A DNA stretch of 6,317 bases, taken from NCBI GenBank assembly GCA_017553665.1, contig JAFZKM010000336.1:1-6317 (forward strand), read 5' to 3'. Source of the stretch: Lachnospiraceae bacterium (GTDB taxonomy: Bacteria > Bacillota_A > Clostridia > Lachnospirales > Lachnospiraceae). Below the pieces are notes generated by a model. That model did not search any database. It worked only from the letters and a program-made list of their open reading frames with translations, and was not told the DNA's origin. Shown piece after piece: positions 5,832-6,317 of the stretch. Both the position numbers and the translations under genes were made by a program. The first letter of the stretch is position 1. Each line of letters opens with the position of its first letter.

Positions 5832-6317
5832 TCATCCCTCCGTCCCGAATGCCATGAACTGCGTCAGTGCCGGGAACGGGCTCGGATCATCCGCTTTTAT
5901 CAGGTTTTTGAGTATTATCCATTCGATGCCTTCACGCTTTATCTCAAAAACATGCGGCTCCTGGACCTTCTTTTCCATGTTCACCGTCTCTTCGCTGCCG
6001 TCCGAAAAAGCCAGCGTCGCGCGTATCCAGTAATTATCATGCGGGAAATCTGACCTCGTATACAGCACGATCCTGTCAATATTGACCTTTCTTCCGAAAT
6101 CAAGTCTGAATTCTGCGTCGTCCTGCCTGTTGATCCCCCATGACTCATAGGGCCACTCACCGTGGGACAAAGCTGCAATGCAGCCGTCGATCGCGTTTCT
6201 CGCCGCGAACACTGCCTCGCCTCTGGTCTCCACATTCGCGCTCGCATGCGGGAATACACCGCATTCCTCATGCTGGTCGAAGGGGTTCAGCGCAAGATTC
6301 CTATAGCAGTTTATCTC
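5832..6317 (-). CDS. Discoidin-like (F5/8 type C-like) domain protein, N-terminus beyond window
   Basis: The last 161 residues are present; the frame is open to the right edge from the first full codon (GAG, 6317-6315). The visible part has NLALNPFDQHEECG (7-20) and SANVETRGEAVFAARNAIDG (26-45), then SHGEWPYESWGINRQDDAEF (51-70), LDFGRKVNIDRIVLYTRSDFPHDNYW (72-97), AFSDGSEETVNM (103-114) and an ending IKADDPSPFPALTQFMAFG. The order 'ARNAIDG ... W ... LDFG...IDRIVLY ... FSDGS' is that of galactose-binding/discoidin-type jelly-roll domains, which usually bind sugars or form accessory modules of carbohydrate-active enzymes. The exact family is not certain to me. An internal GTG at 6233 could be taken as a start, but the same pattern continues upstream of it, so the gene begins outside the window. 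It converges on the YihY gene with 6 bases between the stops. Confidence 0.75.
   Translation of the reverse strand, partial: EINCYRNLALNPFDQHEECGVFPHASANVETRGEAVFAARNAIDGCIAALSHGEWPYESWGINRQDDAEFRLDFGRKVNIDRIVLYTRSDFPHDNYWIRATLAFSDGSEETVNMEKKVQEPHVFEIKREGIEWIILKNLIKADDPSPFPALTQFMAFGTEG

Noticed and set aside
5815..5835. GAGGC / GCCTC inverted repeat at the YihY stop as a bidirectional terminator
   Set aside because: Only 5 bp pair cleanly, the inner bases do not continue the stem, and there is no T-run on either side.
6231..6233. GTG as the start of the discoidin-like protein
   Set aside because: The frame is open through the window edge and the upstream residues (NLALNPFDQHEECG...) look like part of the same domain, so this Val is internal.

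Overview
The window looks like chromosome from a moderately GC-rich member of the Clostridia, most plausibly Lachnospiraceae. The basis is family recognition: a clostridial-type secreted glucosaminidase with bacterial SH3 repeats, a small DUF6142-like membrane protein, cohesin-like and cadherin-like beta-sandwich secreted proteins, strong AAGGAG/GGAGG ribosome sites and two TTG starts. Nothing marks it as a mobile element, phage or CRISPR region, and no tRNA or rRNA gene is visible.

Layout. Positions 1-777 (minus) hold the N-terminal 259 codons of a secreted protein with a cohesin-like domain and a cadherin-like beta-sandwich; it runs off the left edge. It lies 43 bases downstream of a large minus-strand gene (821-4330, 1169 aa), a secreted modular cell-wall glucosaminidase: signal peptide, about six SH3-type repeats, catalytic domain, cadherin-like domain, and an unanchored acidic/glycine-rich tail. 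The two genes probably form an operon. The 152-base region 4331-4482 in front of the glucosaminidase carries two palindromic TACANNTGTA boxes 19 bp apart, a leader hairpin and a GGAGG site serving a TTG start. Next (4483-4794, minus) is a 103-aa three-helix membrane protein. Divergently from it, a YihY/BrkB-family membrane protein (4896-5825, plus) is read from a compact, overlapping promoter pair. After a 6-base convergent gap, the C-terminal 161 residues of a discoidin-like (F5/8 type C-like) protein occupy 5832-6317 (minus) and run off the right edge.

How the genes fit together. The left two-thirds is a cell-surface module: one enzyme expected to cut peptidoglycan glycan strands and one partner likely to bind proteins or surfaces, linked by related cadherin-like domains. 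The paired boxes resemble the operators of BlaI/MecI/CopY winged-helix repressors and suggest stress-responsive control, but no such regulator is in the window. The two membrane proteins and the discoidin-like protein have no demonstrable functional link to this module.

I see no clearly new system. The points most worth following up are the paired operator-like boxes, the perfect 11-residue repeat at the N-terminus of the YihY protein, and the domain sharing between the two secreted proteins.
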